A stretch of DNA of 64,000 bases, from contig BSYQ01000004.1 in NCBI GenBank assembly GCA_030272585.1, positions 2,914,001 to 2,978,000 on the forward strand, read 5' to 3'. This DNA is from Bryopsis sp. KO-2023. Lineage: Eukaryota > Chlorophyta > Ulvophyceae > Bryopsidales > Bryopsidaceae. The notes beneath the pieces are model-generated. The model saw nothing but the letters and a program-made list of their open reading frames with translations, did not search any database and was not told the origin of the DNA. The position numbers and the translations under genes were made by a program. Of the stretch, positions 36,681 to 51,208 are shown piece by piece; the stretch's first letter is position 1, and every line of letters begins with the position of its first letter.

Positions 36681-37404
36681 GGGTCCAACGTTTTGCTCGG
36701 TGTAACCACCATCGACGCGAAAGTGAACGCGAACCTCGAATTTAAAATCTCGCTGTGATGGCGTTTCTTCTACACCCGCTGGTCAGATATTTCCGCGGAA
36801 CGCAGGGCAACTGCAATTTCTTTCGGACTTTTTTTTTCCTTTCTTTCGGGAAACCCCCGACCAACGGAACGATGGTCGGCGAGGAAAAACTGTCGAAAGC
36901 AAGATAGGCCACAGCGCCGTCAATTCCGCTTGGGCAGAAGTTGAAAAACAGGGAAAACAGATCGAGAAAACACATCCACCCCCTCCACACAGATACTGGA
37001 GGAAAATAATACAGCATCTGTATAAAAAAAAATGTGTTAAAAAACATATGGTTCCACATTGTTGCTTATCATACAGCTCAAAATCCCATAGCTAGCTCGG
37101 CCGCAGGTACAATAATTACAACTCTCTGATATTGGCAGCCTTATCACAGAAGAGTGTTTTCTTTTTTTCCTTCTTTTTTTCCCCCCAAACCCCCCAGCCC
37201 AAAACCCCTTCTTTTCCCCCAAAAAGAACCCTCTTCTAAAAATTCATCCTGTGGAAAACGGGGAAGCGAAAACAAAACACGAGCATCTCAGTTCCCTGAG
37301 AAAAATCCATATAAAAAGAAAGAGAAGACAGAAACGGACAAACTTGGATGTGAAATTTTCTCCAAAAAGAAAGCGGCGGCCCGCCAATCCCCTCGGAACA
37401 ATAA

Positions 37405-39229
37405 TTAGCTACACCTCTTGAAAATCGTTGGCATAGTCACCATATTGAGGTGCAGTAGCGCTGCCTGCAAATCGAGCCAGAAAAAAATTTACGGTCAATC
37501 CAAAAACTAATCTGACGCTTTTTTCAACAGAACCGTCCTCCACAAACAATCCATGACTAAGGATTGTTCCTTTTTTGTGTGTGGCAAATTTTTTCGCTCA
37601 AACTGCAAACAGCAGTGCTTTTATTATGCTTTTTGTCATTGCACCATCTCTCTCTCTCTATTTTTTTTTTTTCTTTTTCAAAGCACCGTCATCTGATGCA
37701 CCCACCCACTCACAATGATGACTGCAGTTTCTACTGCATGCATCATATACCAAGGAGTTTCCCATCCAAACCTTTGAAAAACATCCACAAAACTCCCATC
37801 CCCCCAAAAAAAAATAAAAATGCAAGAAGAAAAGATGGGGAAGACGAGATACACAGAAAGATGGTTCTGGACTTCAGATGATTTTTTTTTTTTATTATTA
37901 TTTTTTTAACTTGAAGATTATGAAGTTGCTCCCAAATTTGCTGTTCACGTTCTAACAATCCTTTTGTTTGGATTGAATAAGTTTTACAAAAAATTTCAAT
38001 CCAGTGACGTGTTCCATCGGGTCCCCCCCTCCCCCTTCTGTACAAAAAGGAAAAAAAAAGCTTTCCTCCAAAGCCGACCTACCTGGATTTGTTGATCGGG
38101 GCTTGGATTTGCGTTTGAACCACTTTCCAAAGAATCCATTATTTATTCCGAGCTCGTCATTCTCTTGTCTAGGCATTCTGTCTGCTAGATTTCCAGCTTC
38201 CCAAGATGGATCATCTAAACCAATGCAAATAATTCACAAATGGGGACAGCATCAACTCCACATTTCCAACACCCTCTTTCAATCTTTTTCTTTTTTTAAC
38301 TCAAAAATGGTGTTCTCAACGATCCACCTGGCGAACAGATTTTTTATCTCCCGAAGTTCAGGTTGAGTTTTGCATGGTTATGGGAAGTTCTTGAAACAAA
38401 AACATTCTCGAGGGGATGGAGGAGTTGAAAGCTCTATTAATTTTTGGGAGTGTGGACAGTAAAAGGAAAAAGGCAGCTTTTCAGAAAAAAGAAAAGAAAA
38501 GAATGATTTCCACAGCATTCAAACGCTACCTTCCAGAAAGAAGTCCTTCTCAAAAGCGGCCAAAACTTCTTCCAAGAGCTGCCCCATTTCAGAGGGGATG
38601 ACCTCCCTTTGCACCTTTGCGGAGCCGTGCTCTCTGTCACATAAAAGCGCAAAAAAATGAAAAGAATTGACAGAAACCCAGCAAAACTCCGCCTGCCGCA
38701 CGTACAGCGAGCCCATTCGGCGTTTCGTTACAAAACGCAACACCCGTGACGACCCCGACGCGAAAAAAATTGCCAAACAAAAGCGTCAAACAGCGTCATC
38801 CGATCCGAGGCTATCGGAAAAAACTACAACGCAGTCGAGCCTCACCGTAATGGATGCCAGTCCTTCGAATCTTGCTTGAAGTTAGGCTCCGTCGTGGATT
38901 CCTCTACGCGCTCGACAACCTCTGCAGGTCTGGATTCAAAAACAGTTGCACTCAGACCGTTGACCCCGAGAGATTCACAACATACGTCGTTGCTAATGGG
39001 GATTCGAGGACTCTTTTCGGATCTATGCGCTCAGTGGGTACCTTCCAGGACATTCTTTGAACTTCCTGAAGATCCTTTCGCACTTGCGTTGCGGGACTCC
39101 ATGCTCGTCAGGCAAAATCCTGCATTCCGTGCTGACCAGCGTTCGAAATCTGCAGCCCGCAGAGTTACACGAACTTTCCGCCGAGACCAACGACGCGGGC
39201 TTCCACCACGGTTGCGTAAAATCAGACAT
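37405..39229 (-). CDS. Plant Fra a 1/Mal d 1-associated-like protein
   Basis: Seen: exons 39042-39229, 38846-38929, 38530-38633, 38083-38214, 37911-37960 and 37405-37464 join in phase (205 aa). The N-terminal part has RTLVSTECRILPDEHGVPQR then KCERIFRKFKECPGRPAEVV: paired Cys around a basic helix, followed by an acidic segment. This resembles a small plant family annotated as Fra a 1- or Mal d 1-associated. The middle is helical (SEMGQLLEEVLAAFEKDFFL), then come basic GFFGKWFKRKSKPR and EREQQIWEQLHNLQ. Exon 38846-38929 would otherwise end in TGA one codon after its donor, so a short isoform is possible. The last exon is the least certain; another frame there also looks protein-like (APQYGDYANDFQEV). 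Function is unknown. Confidence 0.55.
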
Positions 39230-40850
39230 AAACTTTTCACGCAGCAGTTCCTCGGTTTTCGATCTCCTCTCGCCACCCGTCTGCGTGGAGGAGGAAAAAC
39301 TCCCACCACCTCATTTACGCAATCGTGATGCTTCAACAATTACGCATCAAGCAAATTTCAACCCCATTTTGAGGAGTTTTCGTCAATTTCTTGACCACCA
39401 AAGAAACATAAAGCAGGACAACAGCTTTTTGATTCCCTCCCAGGGGTGATGTTTTGGGTTTTGCTTTCTGTGTGTATATATGCATATATAGAGAGAGAGG
39501 CTGACTGTGTGATGGACCAATTATTTTGTATTTTGCAATTGCAGAAGCAATGCATATGAAATCTGGCCATTCTGAATCGATTCTTCAAATCCTCAACAAT
39601 GTGTAACAAAATCTTATCCGGTGCCACCCCCTTCAACACATTTCTGAAGGAAAGAGAAAAAATCGTGCTGCCATCCAACATTACCACCGTAAATTCTTTC
39701 TTGTTTACCTTCTAAAAACAAGGAACAAATAGCTGACAAGTTACACGATCAAAACAAACAATTTTAGTGCTACCATGCCCCCCCCTCCCTCCCCCAAAAG
39801 AAATCAACCCAGTAGACTTTCATATTTGGTCGACTTTGTCAGTCTCTCCGGCAACCTGGTCAGACACATACACACACAGATATATCAATAAGATTCACAA
39901 AACCACATGAATAGATCCTGATTGGATTCAATCGCATTTGCTGAGTTTGCTGGAGAAATACCAAGCACAGACAAATCCAATTGTATGAAGAGCAAAAAGA
40001 AACAGATGTCCTTTTTTCTTTTTTTAATCAAGAAATGAGAAGGAAAAAGGAAAAGGAGGATAGACATATCACAGTCCCAAGTCACGTGTTACATATGAAT
40101 TCATGAGGGAACCTCGGCCACTCTTTCACAGCATACCAACTCTATTTTTAACACATAGAAGAGCCTTAGGGGCTCCAGAACAAGTTCCATCAAAATACAG
40201 TGTTCATTACCGAATCAAATCATAGCAAACCAATACATCCAAAATTATACAATCTAAAACGGAGCAAAATCATATGGCCTGCCCCTCTCCCCCTCCGTCT
40301 ACCTGACCCCCCCCCCTTCCTCCCTCCATTCAACAGTTGATGGTGTTGCATATTGAGGTATATCCTCCGAAAAATCAAAAACCATGATGAGTAATATCCT
40401 CCCCTCTCGTGCATTCCACTTTGCCTTCCCTGGACACAAAGGTATTGAACCCCCCACCCCCCCTTCCCTCCACAAAACGGAAAGAAAAAAAAATGCAAGC
40501 ACACTGAATCCTTCAATTTCAATTCAAATCAGAATCATATCGTACACTACATGATAGAGGAAAAAAAAAACATTTCCCCAAGAAATGATCGCCTCATAAA
40601 CCACCCGATCGATCGACCCCAAAAGCAATTTTTTTTTACCTTATTTTTTCGCTTTTTTCATTCCAATACATACTCTCTAATGGCATATCATTTACAGCGA
40701 CATATATATATCCCCCCTTGCTCGTTCACGAAACCCCCCCAGAAAAAAGGGAAGCAGAGATATAGATAGCTATGCTTATATATGCAAGAAAACCATTCGA
40801 TTTGAGTGTTTCTGTTCCTGGCGGGTTTTCCCCTGTCCGAAAAAATTGGA
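39230..40850. other. Non-coding stretch containing an exon copy
   Basis: Apart from the FUN14-like exon copy at 39885-39983, I see no gene. There are C-runs (39777-39795, 40300-40320, 40445-40470) and AT-rich sequence. The promoter of the Fra a 1-associated-like gene should lie near its right-hand start, at 39230 upward. Confidence 0.5.
39885..39983 (-). pseudogene. Copy of the last exon of the FUN14-like gene
   Basis: Near-identical to 62817-62913. It covers the 3' half of the final coding exon (GFVCAWYFSSKLSKC), the stop codon and following sequence, with only a few changes (for example G to D before the stop). Similarity stops abruptly on both sides. No other exon of the gene is nearby, so it is a displaced fragment. 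Confidence 0.85.
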
Positions 40851-42309
40851 TCAGCTTTCGATGATGTGTAGAGAACGGGGCAGGGGTTGAGTTTCGTCGT
40901 TCACTTGAGGACAGAGGCACCACGAGAAGATGTAGTGAAAGCAGCTCCTCTGGTGCCCTGCTTGCAACGGCAATGGGTGGCTCAATGAAGGTGCGACCAT
41001 GAGCGGTCGAACACCATCCGGTCTGGGCCGGCGCTTGACTAATTGCAGGTTCAATTCCACTTCATCATCGGAGTCCGAGCGAACATCGATGGAAACTTTG
41101 ACCGCGTCTTCTGTCGGCCCCACCAGGAATGAACTACCTGAATAAGAAAATTAAAAACAGGAAAAATTAAAAGAAAAAAAAAAAGCTCCTCGAGAATTCC
41201 ATCCGTGTGTGAATGTGGAATTATGGAAAGGTTGGGGGGGACTGGTTGAACAATTCCTATGACAAAAAATGGACCATGCTGCTCATATCACAAGCAAACA
41301 GCGAAAAAAAACAAAAAGTTCAATATTTGTTTAAGTAAAAAACAGCCAGAATTTCGACAGGCATATCCTCATGGAAGGACTTACGGCTGGGCTTGTACCT
41401 GCCTTGAGTGTTTTGTCTTTTAAACTGAAAAAGAAACAAGAAAGAAAAACACATGGTAATGGGAAAATTATACTTTTTTAGTGATTCATCTTTTTTTTTC
41501 TAATTTTTTTTTCCTCTAATTTTGGAGTGTGTAGTTTCACTGCCATGTCGTCTGCCCAACCTCACCTTCCAGAATTTCGTCGAAATATGCTTCACGATTC
41601 ACCGGGGTAAAATTAGCACTGAAACGTGGGGGAGCAGGAACGGTCGGAAGTTCTGAAAAAAAAAAAAACACAAAACACAAACGAACCAAAAAAAGATTTA
41701 ATGCCAAACGTCCAGTCCGAAATGCGCAGGGCGTCTTCCGAACCCCCACCTTTTCTGGAAAGGCTTTCCAGCTCAGCAGGTGGAGCCGTGGTCTCAAAAG
41801 GCGTAGGAGGAACGAGCGATTGCATGGTGTCTCCACGAACACGCACTCCGGCGTTTTCAGAAATCGTTTCGCTTATGACGTCGAGGTGTTGTAACGAAAC
41901 AACGCCAGCGGGTCGGAAGTTGACGAAAGTCGCTTTTTCGTCCGGGCTTAGCTGATGTGTGTTGAATCGGCCTATAAAAAGAATGTACAGGTCTTTTCTT
42001 TCCACACGTCGCGTCAAGGTACCAGCGAACACCCAAGTTGACACAACGTTGCAGTCCAAAACAAAGAGACAGCGGGAGTTTAAACTCGTTCGAAAGCACG
42101 AACTCCACCGAAACCTTAAGGTGACTTATCCTACCAAACTCAGCAGGGGTTTCCCCCTTAGCTTCTGTTTTGCTTGAAGTTGAGGTGTGTTCCTCTGAAT
42201 TCAAAACTGAGGAGAATTTGCTGTTCAACGCAACGATAGACAAGAAAAGAGGTTCCACTCGGCTGCGAATTTGTGCACCAGACAAGTACTGGCATACCGT
42301 AGAACTCAT
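40851..42309 (-). CDS. Unknown four-exon gene
   Basis: Seen: exons 42033-42309, 41750-41971, 41566-41652 and 40851-41137 join in phase (290 aa). It starts MSSTVCQYLSGAQIRSRVEP. A beta-rich part follows (HLKVSVEFVLSNEFKLPLSL), then RFNTHQLSPDEKATFVNFRP, a Pro-rich linker and SSFLVGPTEDAVKVSIDVRS. The C-terminus is Cys-containing (RSCFHYIFSWCLCPQ). The first intron is short (61 nt), and an unspliced frame there also stays open on the 3' side. A stretch at 41389-41425 with splice-like ends is out of phase and was left out. No family was recognised. Confidence 0.5.
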
Positions 42310-42810
42310 GTACAAATAATGGACAATATTGTACGTACTTTTCGTAATTAACACAAACCGATTAACTAGGCTGTTTGTGTGTGTGTGTGTGTGTGGTCTG
42401 GGTGCTTTAGCACTTTCCCACCAATGGTCTGTAGTCACTGTTTCCACCAATTGAAAGAACTACAGGAAGGTATGGCAGAGATGGTGCACTGGACTATGCT
42501 GAACAGCATCCTCTGATATTCTATGATACCACTTTCGAGAAAAACAGCACACTGTTTTCTCACCATCTCCGAATCCATGGAGCAAAATCATAGTTCGCTG
42601 CATTTTGATTTTTGACGAACTATAGCTGGATTTCAGAATTTCTTAAATTGACGAACCAAATCATCGCTATCTATGCCAGCCATGCAGTCAGGACAACCCC
42701 CGACATAACTTTCATCCTACACATGCCTATCTACAACAGACCTAAACATCTCTAAAACATCTAAAGTATCACTGAATGCAGCTGTGCAAGAATTTCTGAG
42801 CAAAGAAATT
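42310..42810. other. Intergenic region, nothing supported
   Basis: About 500 bp separates the unknown four-exon gene and RRP41. It contains a (TG)n run at 42373-42394. No open frame or RNA is convincing. Confidence 0.5.
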
Positions 42811-43539
42811 TCACAGTGTCCCTCTTGCCAGCGCCAGCTTCTCAGTGTGCTCCAGCAGGCTCTTTCTAAGAAATTGGGCGACCATTCGACATCCATCCAC
42901 AGACAATTCCATGATGGATTCGAAAGTGTCCAGAGGAAGTCGACCTCTGTCCATTTGCAACATGACGACTTTTTCAGTGTTGGCTTGAAACGCTACAGGG
43001 ATGTGCGGCCCCCCGCCCCCTTCCTCCAACGAGTTCATGTCTAAAATAGGCTCCTTATCCAGAAAACCCGCTGAGCACGAGGCGATCAAGTCTCTGAGAG
43101 GGATTCCAGCGTCGGCCAGAGCTAACATCCCCGCGTTGATGGCTGCGCTGATGATTCCTCCGTCCGCCTGAATCACGTGGATGTAGATATCGATTTGGGT
43201 TCTCGGGAAGAGCTCGGTGAGAATGTTTTGTTTGAGAGCTTCTCGTATGGTGCTGGCGTGTTCCAGCGACCAACGATCGCGTTTCCCTCTTATCCGTCGT
43301 TCCCCCGTGCTGAATGGCGCGGTCGCGATTTGACAGCGTACCAGCGCTTCCGGGATCTGGCGCTGGTTGGTGTAGGGCTCGCGGGGACCGAACACGGCGG
43401 CGACGACTTTGGTGTTCCCCATCTCGAAATTCGCCGAGCCGTCAGCGTTTTCGAAAGATCCGACCTGACATCGCAATTGGCGCAACTCTTTCGGCCGCCG
43501 CCCGTCGATACGTAAGCCTTCCGGCGTGATGTACTCCAT
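42811..43539 (-). CDS. RRP41: Exosome complex subunit RRP41 (EXOSC4/Ski6)
   Basis: Seen: a single-exon 242-aa frame. The ATG at 43539 gives MEYITPEGLRIDGRRPKELR, the standard start of the family. The RNase PH-type core follows: GSANFEMGNTKVVAAVFGPR, ELFPRTQIDIYIHVIQADGG, ALADAGIPLRDLIASCSAGF and the C-terminal GCRMVAQFLR. Known: RRP41 pairs with RRP45 in the six-subunit RNase PH-like ring of the exosome, which processes and degrades RNA 3'-to-5' in nucleus and cytoplasm. In plants RRP41 keeps phosphorolytic activity. Length is usual for the family. Upstream codons to 43572 are also open and end at an acceptor-like GTGTCAG, so a 5' leader intron is possible. The gene has no coding introns, unlike its neighbours, and is divergent from SEC20. 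Confidence 0.95.
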   Translation of the reverse strand: MEYITPEGLRIDGRRPKELRQLRCQVGSFENADGSANFEMGNTKVVAAVFGPREPYTNQRQIPEALVRCQIATAPFSTGERRIRGKRDRWSLEHASTIREALKQNILTELFPRTQIDIYIHVIQADGGIISAAINAGMLALADAGIPLRDLIASCSAGFLDKEPILDMNSLEEGGGGPHIPVAFQANTEKVVMLQMDRGRLPLDTFESIMELSVDGCRMVAQFLRKSLLEHTEKLALARGTL

Positions 43540-43848
43540 GGAGACTGCCCCAACACGACTCCTTCCTGACACAAAAAAGCCAGGCGCGAGGGAAAGCTGG
43601 TTATCGACTTAAAACCAGGAATATTTGCCAGAAACCTGTACGACAAACCACAAAAAGTCAACGCTTACCAAATGCGCACCAAAAGTTTTTTGGCACATGA
43701 ACGCGGAACGCACTTCTAACTCTTCTTGATTCGTGTCAGGTATCAGCGCTCGGGACAGCTGTCTTTTAAACCACACCCCTCGTGGGGAGTCCGGTTTTTT
43801 TTTCCGTTTTCGACGGTCGCTGTTGGTATTTTTGCGCCCCCCCACGAC
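43540..43848. promoter_or_regulatory. Shared divergent promoter region, RRP41 / SEC20
   Basis: 309 bp lies between two start codons that face away from each other. It must contain the upstream control sequences of both. No single element can be named from sequence alone. Confidence 0.5.
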
Positions 43849-46800
43849 ATGGAGTACTGCGGACAAGAGGAACGCCAATTGCACGAGCGGTTGGCCTCTC
43901 TAGAATCGCAAGCTTTTCAAGATACTCAGGCGATATCCGCGCTTGGAGCCGAGGGTACTCGGCCCCAGGCGACGGAGCTTCACGCTCGAATCAAGAATTG
44001 GATGCGGCAGATGAGGGCAGGCATGCGGGAGCTGGAGCTGCTGGGAGAGGAACAGGATACGTAAGAACAAAGAAGGAGCAGCCCCTGAAGGTTCGAAACA
44101 GGAGGCTGCCCCTTTTATCACCCAGACCATATTTAAAACTGATGTCCCCCCCCCCCAAAAAAAAACAGAAGAAATGCCTTTGGATTTGAGCATCAGTGTC
44201 TTTCCCAGCAGGAGGGTCGTTTGCTCATTGATCACTCAAATTAGATAAAAATCCAAAAACAAGGTTTGCTCATCAATCAGGCTGGAAAATAATGCTGAAT
44301 AAGAAAATCCAGGGAATAGGGGAAATGATTCATAGCATTCATTTACCCGATAATGAAAATCGCTTTCCTTTATAGGAAAAAAAACAGAATAAAATGATTG
44401 TTTTTTCGTTGCGGAGCTTCATGTCCATTTGTGAAGAAATGTAGTGTTATGCAGGGAGGCGGACACCGACCGCGTCCGAAAATTAATCCAGAATCACAAA
44501 AAGCAATACGAAGGGTAGGAGGATTGACATTTTTTTTTCTTTTTTTTTTCTGCTTTTCAATATTGATGTCAAGTTGTCCATTTGATTGGGACGTAAAGTT
44601 TGAATACAATGGTGTTGAGCATAGAATTTTGTTTTTTGTCAATTTGGATATACAGGCTGAAGAGAAATTTGGAAAGCGCCTCCGTCCAGATGAAGAAAAA
44701 TGCTGAGAAGGCTTGGCTGGATAACGTATGTTGCGTCCCTTGTTTGTTTTTTTTTGGTTTTTTTTTGTCTTCTGTTTTTTTTCATTTTTTTTTTTTGGGG
44801 GGGGGGAGACTTCGACGAATTGCTTTTAAGATCAGAAAAAGAAAGTATGGATCTCAACAAGAAAGTGGAAATCTTTTTTTTTATTATTTTCAATTGTGAA
44901 TCGTGTATTGCAAACGATGCGATTAGTATTTCTGCCCAGAGAAAAATAAATCAAAATCTATAAATAGAAAAAAAAACTTGGAGTGGTATTTCACACCATT
45001 GAGAAGGGGCCTCTCCTTCCTCACACCGACCATGAACAGGCCCGGATTTCTTTTCTTTCTTTTCTCCTTTTTTTTTTTTTTTGAGGTACTATGTGGAGAT
45101 GCTATTTTCTGAGCAACGCGTATTCAGAGGAGTCTCTCTGTTGCATTTGGATTTTTCGTTCAGAGAGAACAACTTCTGGCTGGTGCAGCAGAGCCCAACC
45201 ACAGTGTTCAATCGCAGCAGCAAGCCGTGAGAGCTTCCCAGAAGATCACGGAAAGCTTGAGGAGAACGCACGAGCAAATGACTCAACAAATTGAGCTAAC
45301 GGATGGAAACCTCGAGGTGCTAGGTACGTGCCCTTTCCAAACTTGAAAATAAAATGAAAATAACGAAAAAAAATGGAAGGAGCATCGTTTGCTTTCTGTG
45401 CGTTTTAAAATATAAAAAGTGATACGGAAGGACAGAGAAAGAGGTCCAGAAAATACCAGAAATTTCCCCGGTGATCTGCTTTTCATTTACATTCATTGTT
45501 TTCTTTCTCACATGTACGCACCATTTTTTTTAAAACACTTTTTTTTTTGTGGTTTGCTAAGGGGCGAGCACCCAGGAACTGGTAAAAGCAAAAGAAGAGT
45601 TACAATCTCAAGAAGAGAAATTTTCGACTGCTGGGAGGTTGTTGAACTCCCTGCAGCGACAAGACACCTGGGACAAGTGAGTGTTTTCTCTGGGTGTTTT
45701 CGGTTGCCACATTTTAACAAGTACGTTTCAATCTGATATATTTTCTTCGAAAAGCTTTCTTCCCCAACCGATCACCTCGAATTCTGTATACCAAGGTTCA
45801 GTCGTCTAGTTAGGCTTCCTCCAATCAAACCAAATTTTTTTCCCACACGTACCTCATTCATACCCTTTCTGAAGATTCAGCAACTTGGGGCGGCCTTTCC
45901 ACTCAAATTTATTACTTTTTTTTTTTTAAATCATTGTTGAGAACGTTTCACCAGCTCAGCTTTTGACAGCATCTCTTATTTCCTTTGCAAGGATGGCATT
46001 GTGGGGCGGAGTGATCCTATTCAGCATGGCAGTCTTATTCATATTTCAAAAGCGAGTTCTCGGGCTGACCCCAGACATAGTCAAGTCCTCCATCACGAGC
46101 GCGGTATCCACTTCCTTTTCGACTCTGTACGATTTGGGCAAAGCCGCCATGAAAAGCGACGCCACTGGGAAGGATCCAGCCGAAATACCCAACGTTTTTG
46201 ATGATTTAGCAGACGAACACGACCCTGGTGATAAAATCGGGGTGGCGCACCAGTGTGGTAGCGGTCAAGTGATGGTTGATGGAGCTTGTGCCTGGATTCA
46301 AGAACAGGAGGGGGATGCCGATTTGACGGCTGACCCCACAGAAGGGAGGCACACAGCCGACGAAATCCGAGAAAAACTGAGAAAGCTGAAAGAAATGGAG
46401 GGTGGGGACGAGGAGGATGAGGAAATTCAAGCTTCCGGGGAGCATCCCTCCATCTTGAAGGATCTGGAGGCGTCGTTTGTCGACGAAGCGACTCGAGATA
46501 GTCCCGATGTCGATCAAGGAATGGATGTTGGTGGTGCGATGCCGCCACAAGTGGAGACGCTGGAAGGTCATGCTGTTGTGGTGGAGGAGAATGAAGCTTT
46601 CGACGGGGTGCAACCGGCGGCGGAAACTGAGAATGAGGCAGAGACTGACAGTGTATCCGTTGAAACCCCACAAGAGCATCCACAGAATGAGATGGGCGAT
46701 GGCTCGGCAGATCCTGCCGAGGAATCCGTCGAGGTTCAAACGTCGCTGGCCCAGCCAGGTGGTGGAGATTCCCCTGAAACTCAACAACATGCTGATGAGG

Positions 46801-47738
46801 ATGATGAATATGACGACCAGGATGATGATCCCCCTGCTGATGGTGTGGCCAGTTCAGATGATGGGGGTGTCGCTGAGGCGGAGCCAAGAACTGAAGCTCC
46901 AGTGGAAGCAGATCAAACGCTGCCAAGCGAAGGAGACATTGCTGTGGAGAATGTTGCCGCTGGAGACTGGCAACATCAACCAGAACCTGTTGGAGAGAAT
47001 GTTGCCACTGATGCCTGGCAAAATCAACCAGAAAGTGTTGAGCAGAATGCTGCCACTGGAGACTGGCAAAATCAACAACCAGAACCTGTTGGAGAGAATG
47101 TTGCCACTGATGCCTGGCAAAATCAACCAGAAAGTGTTGAGCAGAATGCTGCCACTGGAGACTGGCAAAATCAACAACCAGAACCTGTTGGAGAGAATGT
47201 TGCCACTGATGCCTGGCAAAATCAACCAGAAAGTGTTGAACAGCATGCTGCCACTGGAGACTGGCAAAATCAACAACCAGAACCTGTTGGAGAGAATGTT
47301 GACCCTGAGGCCTGGCAAAATCAACAACCAGAACCTGTTGGAGACAATGTTGCCCCTGAGGCCTGGCAAAATCAACCACCAGAAGCTGGAGGGGAGAACC
47401 ACGAGGTTCCCGCTGCTCAAGTTCCGACTGCAGAGATTTCCGCTGAGATGACTGGTCCTGGGGATGATGGCCCAGTTTTTGAGCCACAGGTTGTTCAAGT
47501 TGATGGAGGAGATGCGATGGGGTCTGAGGAGGCGGCGGCTGTTGGGGTTCCTGCGGCAGGAGAAACTTTGGATGAGGGGGGTGCTGCAGGGGCTCAGATT
47601 GCAGCTGATTCTGCCCAAAATGATGAGTTACATGTCGAGCACCACCACACAGGGACGCCAGAGTTGAACGAGGAGGAAGACATATACTCAGATGACGACG
47701 ATGCAGCAGATGAGGTCGGCGTCAAGGACGAGTTATGA
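43849..47738 (+). CDS. SEC20: SEC20 (Qb-SNARE) with long acidic lumenal repeat tail ending in KDEL
   Basis: Seen: exons 43849-44060, 44169-44195, 44656-44725, 45164-45323, 45562-45676 and 45992-47738 join in phase (776 aa). The cytosolic part is coiled coil. The SNARE/Sec20 region REQLLAGAAEP then SLRRTHEQMTQQIELTDGNL and GRLLNSLQRQDTWDK leads to one membrane span, MALWGGVILFSMAVLFIFQK. Known: Sec20 acts with Ufe1/syntaxin-18, Use1 and the Dsl1 complex in Golgi-to-ER fusion; yeast Sec20 ends in HDEL. Unusual: about 550 residues follow the span. They are strongly acidic, carry 33-aa repeats (47000-47390) built on DAWQNQPE/GDWQNQQPE, and end VGVKDEL. The terminal KDEL fits a lumenal tail with ER retrieval and supports the model. 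The 27-nt second exon uses a weak donor. Confidence 0.85.
46950..47390 (+). repeat. 99-bp coding tandem repeat in SEC20 tail
   Basis: Near-identical 99-bp units start near 46994, 47093 and 47192, with degenerate half-units on both sides. Each encodes ENVATDAWQNQPESVEQ then NAATGDWQNQQPEPVG. Unit length keeps the frame, so copy number can vary without breaking the protein. Confidence 0.9.
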
Positions 47739-48298
47739 AGCACAGCTTCTCAAGGATTTGTTTTTGTTTCATTTTGGGAAGGGAGGGGGGGAGGGGTCTG
47801 CTGGGTTTTTGTAAATAAGGGACATGTACACACCGAGAATTCAAAGTGGGAACATTGCAACTGGTATCTCATGGAGTCTGGTTTGGGGATTGGGTGCGAG
47901 GAGCTGCATGTGGTTTTGTGCTTGGTGTGGGAATTGGAGTTTTGTTCTTCTTCTGTGAAAGAGCTCTTGTCTACTTCTATATGCAACCGACCAGCGGATG
48001 ACCTTTTTTTCCGGAATTGTTCGTTTGTGGCTGCAGTTTTCACTTATTGATTGAAGTTCCATTTCGCCACTTTGAAGCTGACCACTGGAAAACTTTGGGG
48101 GGGGGGAGGAGGAGGAGGATATCAACAATCCTGGAGAATCTGGTTCTGTTGATTTGATGAGTCCACTGTCAGATAACCCAACCCCCAAAATACCACCACA
48201 CAACGTACAGATTTTACACAAAACAGATCAATCAAACCCATCAAAACCGCTCAGAGCTGCTGGACAAGATTTTCACACTGCTGCTGCACTTAACATTT
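47739..48298. other. Convergent 3' intergenic region
   Basis: 560 bp lies between the stop codons of SEC20 (+) and the thiolase (-). G-rich runs occur at 47778-47793 and 48098-48115. No gene is seen; it should hold both 3' ends. Confidence 0.5.
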
Positions 48299-50873
<2,575 letters not shown>

Positions 50874-51208
50874 CGAAACAAAAAAAATCAAAACTGGTGC
50901 CTCCGACTTGAAGATCGAACGACTTTTTCCCACACAAAAATCGAGTTCCTTGTGCCAGCTGCAACCCCTCGACACTCTCGCTTTTTCAAACGAGCTCTGT
51001 GTGGATGAGCAGGTGGCAGTGACGGTGCGCGCATGTGGAGGATTACGAGGTATGATCAATCAATCCTTGATCATTATTTTTTCCCCAACCGCTCAACGCT
51101 GGGAAGGGCCATCGCACGACCATCGAACGAAGGAAACTGTTGAGGAGCACACTTGACCTGGTGTCCTTTGTCGGCCAGTTGTGTCAAAAACTTCAAAACA
51201 CCTGAAGC
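50874..51208. promoter_or_regulatory. Shared divergent promoter region, thiolase / WD40 gene
   Basis: 335 bp lies between the two opposed start codons. It contains no supported open frame. Both genes' proximal control sequences should be here. Confidence 0.45.

Noticed and set aside
41389..41425. Candidate exon FKRQNTQGRYKPS in the unknown four-exon gene
   Set aside because: It fits the phase of the last exon but not the preceding one, while the two neighbouring exons join in phase without it.
43540..43572. RRP41 start extended upstream to a GTG at 43572
   Set aside because: The family begins at the ATG-encoded MEYITPEGL. The extension ends at an acceptor-like sequence and is more likely 5' leader.
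46093..47487. 464-codon ORF on the strand opposite SEC20, and a 324-codon ORF in another frame
   Set aside because: Both are shadows of the SEC20 tail. Its repetitive, Glu/Gln-rich codons leave other frames open. The SEC20 frame has the membrane span, consistent splicing and KDEL.
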